A stretch of 64,000 nt of DNA. Origin: Oceaniovalibus sp. ACAM 378. Lineage in GTDB: Bacteria; Pseudomonadota; Alphaproteobacteria; Rhodobacterales; Rhodobacteraceae. This document shows positions 34,861-46,000 of the stretch, piece by piece; positions within the stretch are counted from its first letter, which is position 1, and each line of letters opens with the position of its first letter. A program made the position numbers and the translations under genes. The notes below the pieces were generated by a model. The model saw only the letters and a list, made by a program, of their open reading frames with translations, was not told the DNA's origin and made no database searches. The stretch covers positions 62,001 through 126,000 of the forward strand of contig NZ_VSJK01000004.1 in the NCBI RefSeq assembly GCF_008085915.1, written 5' to 3'.

Positions 34861-37719
34861 CTACTCCGCCGCCACCCTGCGCGACAACAACATAGGCTTC
34901 AGGTACCGCCCGGTATGACTCTCGGGCGCCTCGGCCACCTGTTCGGGCGTGCCGGTCGCCACAATCATGCCACCGCCGTCGCCGCCTTCGGGGCCGATGT
35001 CGATAATCCAGTCGGCGGTTTTTATCACGTCGAGATTATGCTCGATCACCACGACAGAATTGCCCTGATCCACCAGTTCGTGCAGCACTTCCAACAGCTT
35101 GCGCACATCCTCGAAATGCAGTCCGGTGGTCGGCTCGTCCAGAATATACAGCGTGCGACCCGTCGACCGTTTCGCAAGCTCCTTTGACAGTTTGACGCGC
35201 TGCGCCTCGCCCCCGGACAGTGTGGTCGCCTGCTGGCCGACCTTGATATAGCCAAGCCCGACACGCATCAGAGCATCCATCTTTTCCCGAATGCTGGGAA
35301 CGGCCTTGAAAAACTCCTGAGCCTCTTCAACCGTCATATCAAGAACGTCTGCTATACTCTTGCCCTTGAACCGAATTTCCAAAGTCTCGCGGTTATACCG
35401 CTTGCCCTTGCACGTCTCGCATTCGACATAGACATCCGGCAAAAAGTGCATTTCAATCTTGATGACCCCGTCACCCTGACAAGCCTCGCACCGCCCACCC
35501 TTGACATTAAAGCTGAACCGTCCGGGCTTGTATCCCCGCGCTTTCGACTCGGGCAGACCCGAAAACCAATCGCGGATCGGAGTGAAGGCTCCGGTGTAAG
35601 TCGCTGGATTCGAACGAGGAGTCCGTCCGATCGCGCGCTGGTCGATATCGATGACCTTGTCCAGATGCTCCAACCCCTTGATCGTTTCGCAAGGTGCCGG
35701 AGTCTGATGCGCGCCGTTCAGACGCATGCTGGCGGTCTTGAATAAGGTTTCAATGGTCAGCGTCGACTTCCCACCACCCGAAACGCCGGTCACACAGAGG
35801 AACAATCCCAACGGGAATTCTGCCGTTATATCATGCAGGTTGTTGCCACTGGCGCCGACCACCGTCACCTTTTTCTTGTTCCCCTTGCGTCGCTTTTCGG
35901 GCACCGCAATTTCGCGCTTGCCGGTCAGATATTGCCCGGTGACGCTCGCATCATTCGCCATAATTTCGGCCGGCGTACCTTGTGCCACCACCCGACCACC
36001 ATGCACACCAGCGCCGGGACCGATGTCAAAAACATAGTCGGCCTCGCGGATCGCTTCTTCGTCATGTTCGACCACGATCACGGTATTGCCCTGATCGCGC
36101 AGGTTTTTCAGCGTCCCGAGCAACCGGTCGTTGTCGCGCTGGTGCAGCCCGATGGAAGGTTCGTCGAGCACATAGAGCACGCCGGTCAGCCCCGAACCGA
36201 TCTGACTGGCAAGTCTGATCCGTTGTGATTCACCGCCAGAAAGCGTGCCGGCATTGCGCGACAGCGTCAGATACTCCAGCCCGACATTGTTAAGGAAACC
36301 AAGACGTTCGCGGATCTCTTTAAGAATAGCGCGGGCAATCTCGTTCTTCTGTTTGGTCAGATGGTCGGGCACGGTCTGACACCATTCAAATGCGTCGCGG
36401 ATCGACATCTGAACCACTTCACCCGCATGCAGCCCGGCGATTTTCACCGCCAGAGCCTCGGGGCGCAGCCGGAAACCGCCACAGGCTCCGCAGGGGCGAT
36501 TGTTCTGAAACCGCTCGAACTCTTCGCGAATCCAAGCCGAATCCGTCTCGCGATAACGCCGCTCCATATTGGGGATCACCCCCTCGAAGGCACGAGAAAC
36601 CTGATACACTCGCCCACCCTCGTCATAGCGGAATGAGATCTCCTCGTCCCCCGATCCGCGCAGAAACACCTGCTGGACCTTTTCGGACAAGTCTTTCCAT
36701 TTGGTATTCTGATCGAATGAATAATGCTTCGCAATAGATTGAATAGTCTGGAGAAAGTAGGGAGACTTACCTTTTCTCCAAGGCGCCAGCGCACCGTCGG
36801 AGATTTTCAGAGACTGGTCGGGCACCACCAGCCTTTCGTCAAAAAACAGCTCGACCCCAAGACCGTCGCATACCGGACAAGCCCCGAATGGGGCGTTGAA
36901 CGAAAACAGCCGCGGTTCGATTTCCGGGATCGTGAAACCGCTGACCGGACAAGCGAACTTCTCGGAAAACGTGATCCGTTCGGATTCGCCTTCGTTCGGC
37001 GCGGTTTCCAACACTGCGATTCCGTCCGCCAGGTCCAGCGCAGTGCGAAACGAATCCGCCAGGCGAGTTTCCAGGCCTTCGCGCACCACCAGACGGTCGA
37101 CCACAACGTCGATGTCATGGCGGAATTTCTTGTCCAGCGTCGGCGGTTCGTCCAGCTCATAGAACTGCCCATCGACCTTGACGCGCTGGAACCCCTGCTT
37201 GCGTAACTCGATGAATTCTTTTCGGTATTCCCCCTTGCGATCGCGCACGATGGGGGCCAGAAGATAGCCCCGCGTGCCCTCCTCCATCGTCATGATGCGG
37301 TCGACCATGTCCTGCACCTGCTGCGCCTCGATCGGCAGACCGGTCGCGGGCGAAAACGGCGTTCCGGCGCGCGCAAACAACAAGCGCATATAGTCATAGA
37401 TTTCGGTCACGGTGCCGACGGTCGAACGGGGGTTCTTGCTCGTTGTCTTTTGTTCGATGCTGATCGCCGGTGACAGCCCGCTGATGTGATCCACATCGGG
37501 TTTCTGCATCATGTCGAGAAATTGCCGCGCATAGGCCGACAGCGATTCGACATAGCGCCGCTGCCCCTCCGCATAGATCGTGTCGAAGGCGAGCGAGGAT
37601 TTCCCCGACCCCGACAGCCCGGTGATCACCACAAGCTGATCGCGCGGAATGTCCACATCGATGGATTTCAGGTTGTGTTCGCGCGCACCGCGCACTTCGA
37701 TCATCTTTAGCTCGGGCAT
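34861..37719 (-). CDS. uvrA: Excinuclease ABC subunit A
   Basis: Damage-recognition ATPase of nucleotide excision repair, 952 residues, the normal length. Domain 1: Walker [15 protein letters not shown] (about 33-46), zinc module with CPVC, signature [14 protein letters not shown]. Domain 2: Walker [11 protein letters not shown], zinc finger CEACQGDG...CETCKGKR, signature [30 protein letters not shown]. An SOS box lies 90 bp upstream. Confidence 0.98.
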   Translation of the reverse strand: MPELKMIEVRGAREHNLKSIDVDIPRDQLVVITGLSGSGKSSLAFDTIYAEGQRRYVESLSAYARQFLDMMQKPDVDHISGLSPAISIEQKTTSKNPRSTVGTVTEIYDYMRLLFARAGTPFSPATGLPIEAQQVQDMVDRIMTMEEGTRGYLLAPIVRDRKGEYRKEFIELRKQGFQRVKVDGQFYELDEPPTLDKKFRHDIDVVVDRLVVREGLETRLADSFRTALDLADGIAVLETAPNEGESERITFSEKFACPVSGFTIPEIEPRLFSFNAPFGACPVCDGLGVELFFDERLVVPDQSLKISDGALAPWRKGKSPYFLQTIQSIAKHYSFDQNTKWKDLSEKVQQVFLRGSGDEEISFRYDEGGRVYQVSRAFEGVIPNMERRYRETDSAWIREEFERFQNNRPCGACGGFRLRPEALAVKIAGLHAGEVVQMSIRDAFEWCQTVPDHLTKQKNEIARAILKEIRERLGFLNNVGLEYLTLSRNAGTLSGGESQRIRLASQIGSGLTGVLYVLDEPSIGLHQRDNDRLLGTLKNLRDQGNTVIVVEHDEEAIREADYVFDIGPGAGVHGGRVVAQGTPAEIMANDASVTGQYLTGKREIAVPEKRRKGNKKKVTVVGASGNNLHDITAEFPLGLFLCVTGVSGGGKSTLTIETLFKTASMRLNGAHQTPAPCETIKGLEHLDKVIDIDQRAIGRTPRSNPATYTGAFTPIRDWFSGLPESKARGYKPGRFSFNVKGGRCEACQGDGVIKIEMHFLPDVYVECETCKGKRYNRETLEIRFKGKSIADVLDMTVEEAQEFFKAVPSIREKMDALMRVGLGYIKVGQQATTLSGGEAQRVKLSKELAKRSTGRTLYILDEPTTGLHFEDVRKLLEVLHELVDQGNSVVVIEHNLDVIKTADWIIDIGPEGGDGGGMIVATGTPEQVAEAPESHTGRYLKPMLLSRRVAAE

Positions 37720-37808
37720 GGGCCATCCCCTGGTTTCGGCCAGACTGGCCGGTTTGGACGTGTCGCAAGTACATAGGCGACACTCGGCGATCCGCCAGCC
37801 CCGCTTTA

Positions 37809-37823
37809 GAACATTAACAGAAC
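37809..37823 (-). promoter_or_regulatory. LexA (SOS) box upstream of uvrA
   Basis: On the minus strand GTTCTGTTAATGTTC, an exact GTTC-N7-GTTC direct repeat, the LexA target described for Rhodobacter and other alphaproteobacteria, including uvrA. It lies 90 bp before the uvrA start, consistent with a damage-inducible promoter. Confidence 0.8.
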
Positions 37824-37837
37824 ATTTACCATTTAAT

Positions 37838-38345
37838 CAGACAGTGGTCCCGATCTTTCTGCGGGGAAGCCCGATTCTCTTGGGGACAAGAAAGGAAGTA
37901 ACAGCACCGCGCAGCGCCAGAACCATTGCCAACGTCATCAATCCGATCAGTCAGGCCCCCAGTGTCAGGGCGAAGATCGGGGCACCTATGGCCGTTCACA
38001 GATTTCCCAGTTGAGCAATGGTGCCATTGGCCGTGCCCGGTCGCCGGGCCGCTCGTTCAGGGCGGGAATGGCAGTAAGACAGGCGCTAGGAACAAGGCCA
38101 ATGATTGGAAACAGTATCAGGAGCAGAACAGTTGCATGAACGGGAAAATCCAAATCGCAGCGGCCAGTCCGGCGGTCCGCAGAACCCCGCAAGGGTTACG
38201 ATTTGCGGAGCGAAGCGCCGTGCATTGGCAGAACGAAGTCCGGTGGGCTTGCCGATTGCAACGGAAGAAGCGTCAACAAAGCCATAAAGGTGATTGGATG
38301 CCACAGGAACAGGACCGCCGGGGCTGCCGCCTGCCTGAGGCAGCA
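37838..38345 (-). pseudogene. Remnant of an MFS transporter (C-terminal half), several frameshifts and stops
   Basis: Read leftward, fragments of one hydrophobic protein appear in different frames: AGLAAAIWIFPF, then HATVLLLILFPIIGLVPSAC continuing LTAIPALNERPGDRAR, then after a frame change ANGTIAQLGNL, a stop, TAIGAPIFALTLGA, another stop, and LIGLMTLAMVLALRGAVTSF to a final stop. The order PALN...DRARANGTIAQLGNLxTAIGAP is typical of the last helices of drug-type MFS permeases. At least two in-frame stops and two shifts make function impossible. The N-terminal half is absent. The gap between uvrA and lpd contains nothing else recognisable. Confidence 0.6.
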
Positions 38346-38356
38346 AGCCGCCGATG

Positions 38357-39751
38357 TCAGAAATGAATCGCCCGGTCCCAGGCATCGAGCACCGATTCGT
38401 GCATCATCTCGCTCAGGGTCGGGTGAGGAAACACACTATTCATCAACTCAACCTCGGTGGTTTCCAGCGTTCGACCAATGACATAGCCATGGATCAGCTC
38501 GGTCACTTCGGCCCCCACCATATGCGCCCCGAGAAGCGCGCCGGTCTGCGCATCAAATACCGTCTTGACCAGCCCCTCGGCCTCGCCCAGAGCGATTGCC
38601 TTGCCGTTGCCGATGAAAGGAAACCGTCCGACGCGCAACTTGTATCCAGCCGCGACCGCCTGAGCCTCGGTCAGGCCAACACTGGCAATCTGTGGCTGAC
38701 AATAGGTGCAACCGGCAATCGAGTCGGGGTCGACAGGGTGCGGATGCCCGCCCGCGATCAATTCAGCCACCATCACGCCCTCATGGCTGGCCTTATGTGC
38801 AAGCCACGGCGCCCCCGCCAGATCGCCGATGGCAAACAGCCCATCAACACCGGTACGACAGTATTCATCCGTCACCACATGGGTGCGCTCAACCGTCACA
38901 CCCAGAGCTTCAAGTCCGAGGTTTTCGGTATTTCCGACGATTCCGACGGCACTGATCGCCGCGTCAAAGATCAGGGTCTGCGCCTTGCCCTCTGCTTCAA
39001 TCGTTGCCGTCAGCTGGCCGTTGCCGCGCTCCAGAGACGTCAGTGTCGCGCCTTCCAGAATGGTCATACCCTGTTTCACAAACTGCTTTCTGGCAAAGGC
39101 GCTGATCTCGGCATCTTCGACGGGCAGGATGCGTTCCATCACCTCGATCACAGTGGTATCGGCCCCCAAGGTGTTATAAAAGCTTGCAAACTCGATACCG
39201 ATGGCACCCGATCCGATCACCAGAAGCCGCTTTGGCATATGTGGTGGCACCAGCGCGTGCTTGTAGGACCAGACAAGATCGCCGTCCGCCTCGATCCCCG
39301 GCAGGCTGCGCGCCCGCGCCCCGGTGGCCAGAACGATGGCAGGCGCCTCAAGTGTTTCCTCGCCCGCTTCGGTGGTGACCGACACCCTGCCCGGCGCCGG
39401 TACGCTGGCCGTGCCCATGATCACCGTGACGCCGTTCTTTTTCATCAAATGGCCGACGCCCGCATTCAACTGCTTTGCCACCTTGCGCGACCGTTCGATG
39501 ACCGCGTTCAGGTCAAACCCGACTCCGTCGGCGGACAGACCGAACTCTTTCGCCCGTTGCATCAAATGGAACACTTCAGCGCTGCGCAACAATGCCTTGG
39601 TCGGAATGCAGCCCCAGTTAAGACAGATGCCGCCCATGTGTTCACGCTCGACGATGGCCACTTTCAGCCCCAGTTGCGCCCCGCGGATCGCCGCAACATA
39701 TCCCCCCGGCCCCGCGCCGATCACGATCATGTCGAATGCCTGTGCGCTCAT
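38357..39751 (-). CDS. lpd: Dihydrolipoyl dehydrogenase
   Basis: FAD enzyme that reoxidises lipoyl groups of 2-oxoacid dehydrogenase complexes. The 464-residue protein has the FAD motif IVIGAGPGGYVAAIRGA (about 8-24), the redox disulfide GGICLNWGCIPTKAL, the NAD site LLVIGSGAIGIEFASF, and the C-terminal HAHPTLSE-type motif as SVFPHPTLSEMMHE with the catalytic His. The start at 39751 is chosen for AAGGGAG upstream. No dehydrogenase E1/E2 genes are adjacent, so its complex cannot be told from context. Confidence 0.95.
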   Translation of the reverse strand: MSAQAFDMIVIGAGPGGYVAAIRGAQLGLKVAIVEREHMGGICLNWGCIPTKALLRSAEVFHLMQRAKEFGLSADGVGFDLNAVIERSRKVAKQLNAGVGHLMKKNGVTVIMGTASVPAPGRVSVTTEAGEETLEAPAIVLATGARARSLPGIEADGDLVWSYKHALVPPHMPKRLLVIGSGAIGIEFASFYNTLGADTTVIEVMERILPVEDAEISAFARKQFVKQGMTILEGATLTSLERGNGQLTATIEAEGKAQTLIFDAAISAVGIVGNTENLGLEALGVTVERTHVVTDEYCRTGVDGLFAIGDLAGAPWLAHKASHEGVMVAELIAGGHPHPVDPDSIAGCTYCQPQIASVGLTEAQAVAAGYKLRVGRFPFIGNGKAIALGEAEGLVKTVFDAQTGALLGAHMVGAEVTELIHGYVIGRTLETTEVELMNSVFPHPTLSEMMHESVLDAWDRAIHF

Positions 39752-39874
39752 GCCCTGTGCTCCCTTCTGGCCCCATGCCATCAAAGCTAGGGCAAGACCG
39801 TGCTGCGCGGAAACGAAAATGCATCCGCCCGAATCCGGTGACTGCGCCTGACGCGCAGCGGTCGACTGTTCAGG

Positions 39875-40447
39875 TCAGGCCGCCTGAAGCGTGCGCAGGA
39901 TTGCGCCGTAGCCGCCGTCGTCCATAAACGCCTGTTCGCCGGCCCGAGTTTTCCGCGACAGGGCCTCGTTGCGGTATGGAAAGCGGCCAAACTGGCGAAT
40001 GACCTCGCGGTGCGCGCGGGCATGCAACAGGTTGGTGCCGGCCCCTGACATACGCGTCAGAAACAGCCGTACGCACCGGTCCTGATCGCAAAGGCTCTCG
40101 GAATGCATCAATGGCATGTAAAAGAACTGTCGATCGGGCGGGTCGACCCGCATGTCCCAGCCCCGGGCAATGGCGGTTTTGGCCGCGGCCAACGCGACGC
40201 TATCGGTTGAAAATGCTTGCCCATCGTCGCGAAACATATTGCGCGGAAACTGGTCGGTCAGGATAATATAGGCCAGCGCGCTCCTCGCGTTGGTCAGCCA
40301 AAGCGACAACCCACCGTCGCGCGCAACAGCCCAGATGTCACCAAACCGGTCACGCACCTTGTCGTCCAGCGCCTTGCCGCCGCCATACCAGCCCTTTGCA
40401 CCGACCTCGTCCAGCCAGAACGCCAGCACATCATCAGGGTTTACCAT
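39875..40447 (-). CDS. DUF924 family protein
   Basis: A 190-residue soluble protein of the DUF924 family, predicted all-helical and of unknown function. Matching segments are VLAFWLDEVGAKGWYGGGKA, YIILTDQFPRNMFRD, FFYMPLMHSESLCDQD and FGRFPYRNEALSR, the conserved blocks in order. The start at 40447 is preferred because GGGAGGA lies 8 nt upstream; longer starts would overlap the MFS gene. It follows the leftward MFS gene by 76 bp. Confidence 0.9.
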   Translation of the reverse strand: MVNPDDVLAFWLDEVGAKGWYGGGKALDDKVRDRFGDIWAVARDGGLSLWLTNARSALAYIILTDQFPRNMFRDDGQAFSTDSVALAAAKTAIARGWDMRVDPPDRQFFYMPLMHSESLCDQDRCVRLFLTRMSGAGTNLLHARAHREVIRQFGRFPYRNEALSRKTRAGEQAFMDDGGYGAILRTLQAA

Positions 40448-40523
40448 CCCTCGTCCTCCCTCGCTCATGCGCTCCTCGGGCGCATGTTTCCATCGTGTGC
40501 CGCTTGTCGTCGCAATACAAGTC

Positions 40524-41789
40524 TCAGCCACCCTGGGATGGGTCGCTTTCCTCGGCGGTGTTGTCGGCTGCCCACTCCTGCGCCGCGCCCACCGCGACCT
40601 GCGATGAACTGGCAAGTACCGTGACATAAGCCGAGGTATCGCTGATCCCCGGAGCCGCGCGACGGGTCATCCGGTACAGCGCATAGGACCCGATCAGCAA
40701 CATGAGGACCGACATGAACACCCAGAACCCCGGCGGACCGAACACACCCATCAGCCAACCGGTCGTCAGCGGCCCGGCAACCGCCCCGACGCCGTTGATG
40801 AACATCATCCCGCCGGATGCTGCGGCCATGTCCTCGACCTCAAGGTAGTCGTTGGTATAGGCGATGAGCAGGGCATACAGCGGATTGGTCATCCCGCCGA
40901 TGACGAAAGCCACCCCCAGCAGCACGACGAAGTTATGCCCCAGCAGCACACCGACCACCGTGGCGCCTCCGCCGATAAAGGCAGCGCCACAGATCAGCAC
41001 CCGCCGGTCCATCCGGTCAGAGGCCCAGCCTATGGGAAATTGCAGGGTCAGGCCGCCGACATAAATGACGCCGATAAACAGCGAAATCTGCTGCACGCTC
41101 AGCCCCGCCTGCGAGCCGTAAACCGCCGCCATGCCGAACTGCGCGGAAAAGACCGCGCCAAGCAGAAACATGCCAACGCAACCCAAAGGCGACGAATGGT
41201 AAAGATCCACAAGGCGCATCGGCTTGGTCCGCTCGAATGCGGGTGTCGGATTCACCGACAGCAAAATCGGCGCGAAGGAAATCGACACCAGAACCGAAGG
41301 GATGATGAACAACACGAATCCCGACGGATCGCCAAGCGCAACGATACCCTGCGCGCCGATGATTCCCAGCATCTGCACGATCATGTACAGCGACAGCGCC
41401 TGCCCGCGGGTTTCATTGGTCGACGCATTGTTCAGCCAGCTTTCGGCGGTGACATAGACCGCCGAAAAGCAGAACCCGATCAGCACGCGCAGTCCGGTCC
41501 AGACCCAGGGATCGGTGATTGTCGGATACAGGATCAGGATCGCCGAGATGAAAGACGCCAGCGCCGCAAAAACCCGGATATGCCCGACCCGACGGATCAT
41601 TTCCGGCGCCACCCTTGAGCCGCCAAGAAACCCGACGAAATAGCCCGACATGATGAGCGACATCGAAAAGGTCGAAAACCCTTCAAGCTGGCCGCGTATC
41701 CCCAGCAATGTGCCCTGAAGCCCGTTGCCGAGCATCAACAGCGACATTCCAAGCAACAGTGCCCAGGAACTGCCAAGGACCTTCATCAT
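40524..41789 (-). CDS. MFS transporter
   Basis: A 421-residue inner-membrane permease with about 12 transmembrane helices. The first half contains GYFVGFLGGSRVAPEMIRRV (the MFS loop 2-3 region) and GLRVLIGFCFSAVYVTAESW. The pattern ESWLN, QALSLYMIVQMLGI and PIGWASDRMDRR fits the YcaD-like branch. The hydrophilic C-terminal 45 residues are not typical. The substrate is unknown. Two ATG codons are adjacent at the start, after AAAGGA. Confidence 0.9.
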   Translation of the reverse strand: MMKVLGSSWALLLGMSLLMLGNGLQGTLLGIRGQLEGFSTFSMSLIMSGYFVGFLGGSRVAPEMIRRVGHIRVFAALASFISAILILYPTITDPWVWTGLRVLIGFCFSAVYVTAESWLNNASTNETRGQALSLYMIVQMLGIIGAQGIVALGDPSGFVLFIIPSVLVSISFAPILLSVNPTPAFERTKPMRLVDLYHSSPLGCVGMFLLGAVFSAQFGMAAVYGSQAGLSVQQISLFIGVIYVGGLTLQFPIGWASDRMDRRVLICGAAFIGGGATVVGVLLGHNFVVLLGVAFVIGGMTNPLYALLIAYTNDYLEVEDMAAASGGMMFINGVGAVAGPLTTGWLMGVFGPPGFWVFMSVLMLLIGSYALYRMTRRAAPGISDTSAYVTVLASSSQVAVGAAQEWAADNTAEESDPSQGG

Positions 41790-41816
41790 GACGGGGATTC
41801 CTTTCGCCCCTGAAGC

Positions 41817-42914
41817 TCAGGGAACGGTTGTGTCATTCGCGACCATCTGATGTCGCCTTTGCCGGGGCGGTATCAGAAGCGATCCATCGCCGTAAGAGAA
41901 GAAACGATACCTCTCGGAGATGGCATGAGCATAGATCCGCCGCACCTCGTCCTGACCGACCAAAGCCGACACCAACATCATCAAAGTCGACTTCGGCAGA
42001 TGGAAATTGGTGACCAGCGCGTCGGTCAGACGAAACCGGAACCCGGGAGTGATGAAAATGTCCGTCGCCCCACGCCAGGGCGCGATCACCCCATCGCCGG
42101 TTGCGGCACTTTCAATCAGGCGCAGCGCGGTGGTGCCGACCGGCACGATCCGCCCGCCCGCCCGAATGGTTGCGTTGATCTGATCGGCGGCTTCGACAGT
42201 CACTTCGCCCCATTCGGCATGCATCCGGTGTTGCGAAACATCGTCGGTCTTGACCGGCAGAAAGGTGCCCGCCCCAACATGCAGCGTCACATGGGTGGTG
42301 GTCACCCCCCGCGCCGCCAGCCCCGCCATCAGCGTGTCGTCAAAATGGAGCGATGCCGTCGGCGCCGCCACCGCCCCCGAATGCCGCGCCCAAAGCGTCT
42401 GATAATCCTCGCGGTCACGGTCATCGGCGGGGCGACGGTTAGCGATATAGGGCGGCAGCGGCATTTCCCCCGCTTCGGCCAGCGCTGCGTCGAAGCTCGC
42501 CCCTGCCACGTTGAATGCCAACAGCGCGGTGCCCTCGTCACGCCCCTCCAACCGCGCGGACAGCTGGTCGGAAAACCGGATTTCCTCGCCGTCGCGCAGC
42601 TTCTTCAGCGGCTTGACCAAGGCCGACCACAGCCCCCCCGGGCGCGGCTCCAACAGGGTCACGCCGATGCGCGCGGCGGTGCGCCCTTCGGCGCCGTCCC
42701 GAAACCGCTGGCCGGACAAACGCGCCGGAATCACCCGGGTGTCGTTCAGCACCAAAAGATCGCCCGGCAACAACCAACCAGGTAAATCGATCATCGCTGC
42801 GTCGGCGATTGCCCCGCCTTCGGCAACCAGCATCCGCGCGGATGAACGCGGCCGGACGGGCCGGGTCGCAATCAGCGCCTCGGGCAGGTCGAAATCAAAA
42901 TCGCTCAGCTTCAT
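41817..42914 (-). CDS. queA: S-adenosylmethionine:tRNA ribosyltransferase-isomerase QueA
   Basis: Adds the epoxyqueuosine ring to tRNA using the ribosyl part of SAM. The protein (365 residues from this start) has [49 protein letters not shown] and [15 protein letters not shown], all diagnostic. An ATG at 42926 is an alternative start. Its upstream region contains a GAGTATTTTTGC element belonging to the gene before it. Confidence 0.95.
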   Translation of the reverse strand: MKLSDFDFDLPEALIATRPVRPRSSARMLVAEGGAIADAAMIDLPGWLLPGDLLVLNDTRVIPARLSGQRFRDGAEGRTAARIGVTLLEPRPGGLWSALVKPLKKLRDGEEIRFSDQLSARLEGRDEGTALLAFNVAGASFDAALAEAGEMPLPPYIANRRPADDRDREDYQTLWARHSGAVAAPTASLHFDDTLMAGLAARGVTTTHVTLHVGAGTFLPVKTDDVSQHRMHAEWGEVTVEAADQINATIRAGGRIVPVGTTALRLIESAATGDGVIAPWRGATDIFITPGFRFRLTDALVTNFHLPKSTLMMLVSALVGQDEVRRIYAHAISERYRFFSYGDGSLLIPPRQRRHQMVANDTTVP

Positions 42915-42960
42915 GGCCTGCGTCATGCGCTGACCGGATTGGCCCGTCAACGCCTGCGGC

Positions 42961-42981
42961 TTCTTCTTTGCAAAAATACTC
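42961..42981 (-). repeat. Copy 3 of the 3'-end element (GAGTATTTTTGC family)
   Basis: Identical over 21 nt to copies 1 and 2, 53 nt past the stop of the AsmA-like gene. Here the sequence before GAG is GTGGATTT, so no mini-hairpin forms; the conserved part alone is kept. Confidence 0.75.
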
Positions 42982-43034
42982 AAATCCACCGCCGATCCCG
43001 GACGCGCCGCTCGACGGCCCGCATGACGCTCGTC

Positions 43035-46000
43035 TTACCGCTCGGGCGGCGCGCGGCGGAAAATCTCGCGAAACATTCCCGGCGTCAGAATCGACAGGGG
43101 GTTTACCGATACCGCCGGTTTCGCCGCTGCCCCGGTCAGGCGAAAGTTGAACCCGAACAGCCCCTCGCCGCGCCGGGTAAAGATCGATCCGATCCGGTTC
43201 AGCAGATAGATCGGCGAAATGACCCCCTGCATGTTGATCTGGCGCGTGGCAAGATCATAGACCCCGTCCAGCGACAGGCCCAGTGATGACCCCGTTGCGC
43301 TGCCCTGATACAGGATCAACTGGCGCGGTGTCAGACGAAACGACGCCTGCGTTTCCTCAAAGACCAACCCGTCACCATTCAGCTGTTCCAGCAGTCCGAC
43401 GACCGAAATCGCGCCCAACAGATCGGCGATGGCCGGTGCGCCGCGCAGCCGGAACCGCCCGACCTTCAGCGTTCCGTCATAGGTGCCCGGGATGCCCGTC
43501 GGCACCAGCACCGCCTCGAATGGTCCGTCATGGCCGTTCTGGATCAGGCCCGCGCTGCGCAACAATCCGCCCGCGTCGGCGGCCCGCAGGCGCAGGGACA
43601 CGCCGCGCGATCCGCCCACCAGATCACCCTGCACCGTCGCTCCGCCATTGACGCGCGCGGTAAACCTGCCGCTGGTCGTGCGCCCCGGCTCCAACCGCCC
43701 GTTGAACGCGGTCAGCGCGATCCCCTCGGTGACCTGCAACCGGTCCAGCGCGATGTCGACCGGACCGCGTGCAGCGCCGCCCCCACTGCCGCCACTGTCC
43801 TTGCCAAACTTGGCGTTCCGAAAATCGAGCGTCCCGCCCGCAACGCGGATCGCCACAGGCTGCCCCTTGCCCTGCCCGATCAGGCTGACCGGCGCGTCAA
43901 GCCAGCCCCCCAGACGCACCCGATCAAAGGTCGCCCGCTCCAGACCACCGCCGGGCGCAAGGATGATCCGCCCAGCCGTATCAAGCCCCGCAGCCTTCAC
44001 CGACAGGGATTCAACAGCCGGTGTCTTGCCCATGGTCGCGCGCAGCGTCAGCGCGCCGCCGGTGTCCGGCGCTTTCGCCCAACCAACCCCATCAATCCGC
44101 AGGCCCAGCCCTTTCAGATCCGAGGTGACTGTCACCCGCGGCGCCTGCCCCGTCGCCAGATCGACTGTCACATCCCCGGTGCCGCGTCCCGACACCATGC
44201 CGCGCGGCAAGGCGATGCCAAAACGCGACAGCGTATCCGCCGTCAGCGCCACCTGTCCGCGCACCTGGCTTTCGCCCCGGTCATCGGGGGCCAGCCCCTG
44301 CCGCCAGCGCCCGTTGACCGCAACACCGTCGATCATGGCCGCGCCCGACACCACAACCCCCGCGGGAGACACGGCAATATCCAACGCCTCGGCGGTCAGA
44401 TCGCGCCCCTGCACCAATGTGCCCGAGCGAAACCCGGTCAGTTTCCCGGCAACGTCATAGTCGATATCTTTTGGCGTCAGCCCCTTGCGAAACTCCATCG
44501 CCAGCGTCGTGGTGATCTTTGCGCGCGCTTCCGCCAGATCAGGCCCGTGCAGACTGTCCTTCAACAGGCGCAGGGGCGGATTTCCCAGCAACGACAGCAA
44601 CGCCGTCAGCGTGCTGTCCGAGGTCAGGGCATATTCGCCGCGCGCCGGTTTCTGCCGGGTATCCGGCACCACCAGAACCGATCCCGCCATGTCGATCTCG
44701 CCACCCTGCTCGGGCATGACGGTGCCCTTGTCGACCGCAATGGCAAACCGCGCAGCACTGAGCGAGGCATAGCCCGCCCCCCCGGTCAGTGGCGGCATGT
44801 CACGCAAAAATTGCAGCGTCGCATCGCGATAGGCAAAGGTCACGCCGATCTCGGGCCGCTCTCCCGGACGCCGGCGAAACGCGCCGTGCACGTTATACAA
44901 CACGCCGGACGTGATGTTTTTCGCCAGCCAGTCACGGGTTTTCGCGGCAATCGGCACAGGCCACAGCGACAAGGCCCGACCGACCGGCACCTCGGGCACG
45001 TCAAGGTCAAGCGCGACGTTCCAGCCGTCACGCTCTGCACTGACCCGACCCTGCGCCGCAAAGCTGCGCAGCCCCGACTCCTCATCCGGTTCGCTCAGCA
45101 CCACCTGACCCAGATCGAGAGTGAACGGGTTCAGCCGCAGACGCGCATCCACCGCCCCCTGCCGAAACGACACCCCCGATGCAAAAAGATCCAGCGGCGC
45201 AAGACGCAGCAGATCGAAGTTCAGTTGCGTCACCAGCGAGCCGGGCACACCGCGCAAATCGAGGTCTTGCAGATAGGCATGGCCGGAAATACTGGCAGTC
45301 AGGTCGTCACTCTCAACCGCGATCCGGCTAAACTCGATCTTCTGGAGATCCGGACGATAGGCAAAGATCGCCCGCGCGCTGTCAAACTTTACCGGCGCAA
45401 GATCAGGGCGCGGCAGCAGTGATCCAGCACCGATGGCCAGCCTTCCGGTCAATTCGTCCAACACGCCGTCCGCCGCAAGGGTGGCGCGCAACGCCCCCGA
45501 TATCGGCGCGTCCAGCACTCCCAGAACAGCCAGCGCAGGGGATTGCAGCGCGACGTCCTGCGCCGCCACATTGTCGATCTTGACCGACAGTTCTGCGAGA
45601 CTGTCCGCGCGGCGGCTGATGATCGACAGTTCGGCACTGGCCAGATCGTCGGTGCCGTTGAACACTTCGGCGGCCAGCGCGATTTCGATCCCTTCAGAGG
45701 TTTGGGTCAGCGTCAGATCACCGCCGTTGATGGTCCAGACCCGGGCGCTGCGGGCATCTTCGACGATGATGGTCAGATCGTCGATGACAATCCGTTCGAT
45801 CCCCGCATAGACGCCCTGTGCAAACAGCGCGTCCATTTCATCCAGCACCCCCGCCAACCCCGGAAACGCAGTCTCGCCCTGACCGAAGGACAGCTGGAAC
45901 CCGCCCTCGGCGTCGCGGCGCAGCGTCACCTGCGCCCCCGACAGCGTCAGACGGCGCGGCACGATGCGCCGTTCCAACAGCGCCATCGGATCGAACGACG

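Noticed and set aside
38354-39790. A 478-codon plus-strand frame
   Set aside because: It is the exact antisense shadow of lpd, whose FAD, NAD and disulfide motifs are unmistakable.
43530-45422. A 630-codon open frame on the plus strand
   Set aside because: It lies wholly antisense to the AsmA-like gene, has no ribosome site or recognisable domain, and is explained by the third-position GC bias of the real gene.
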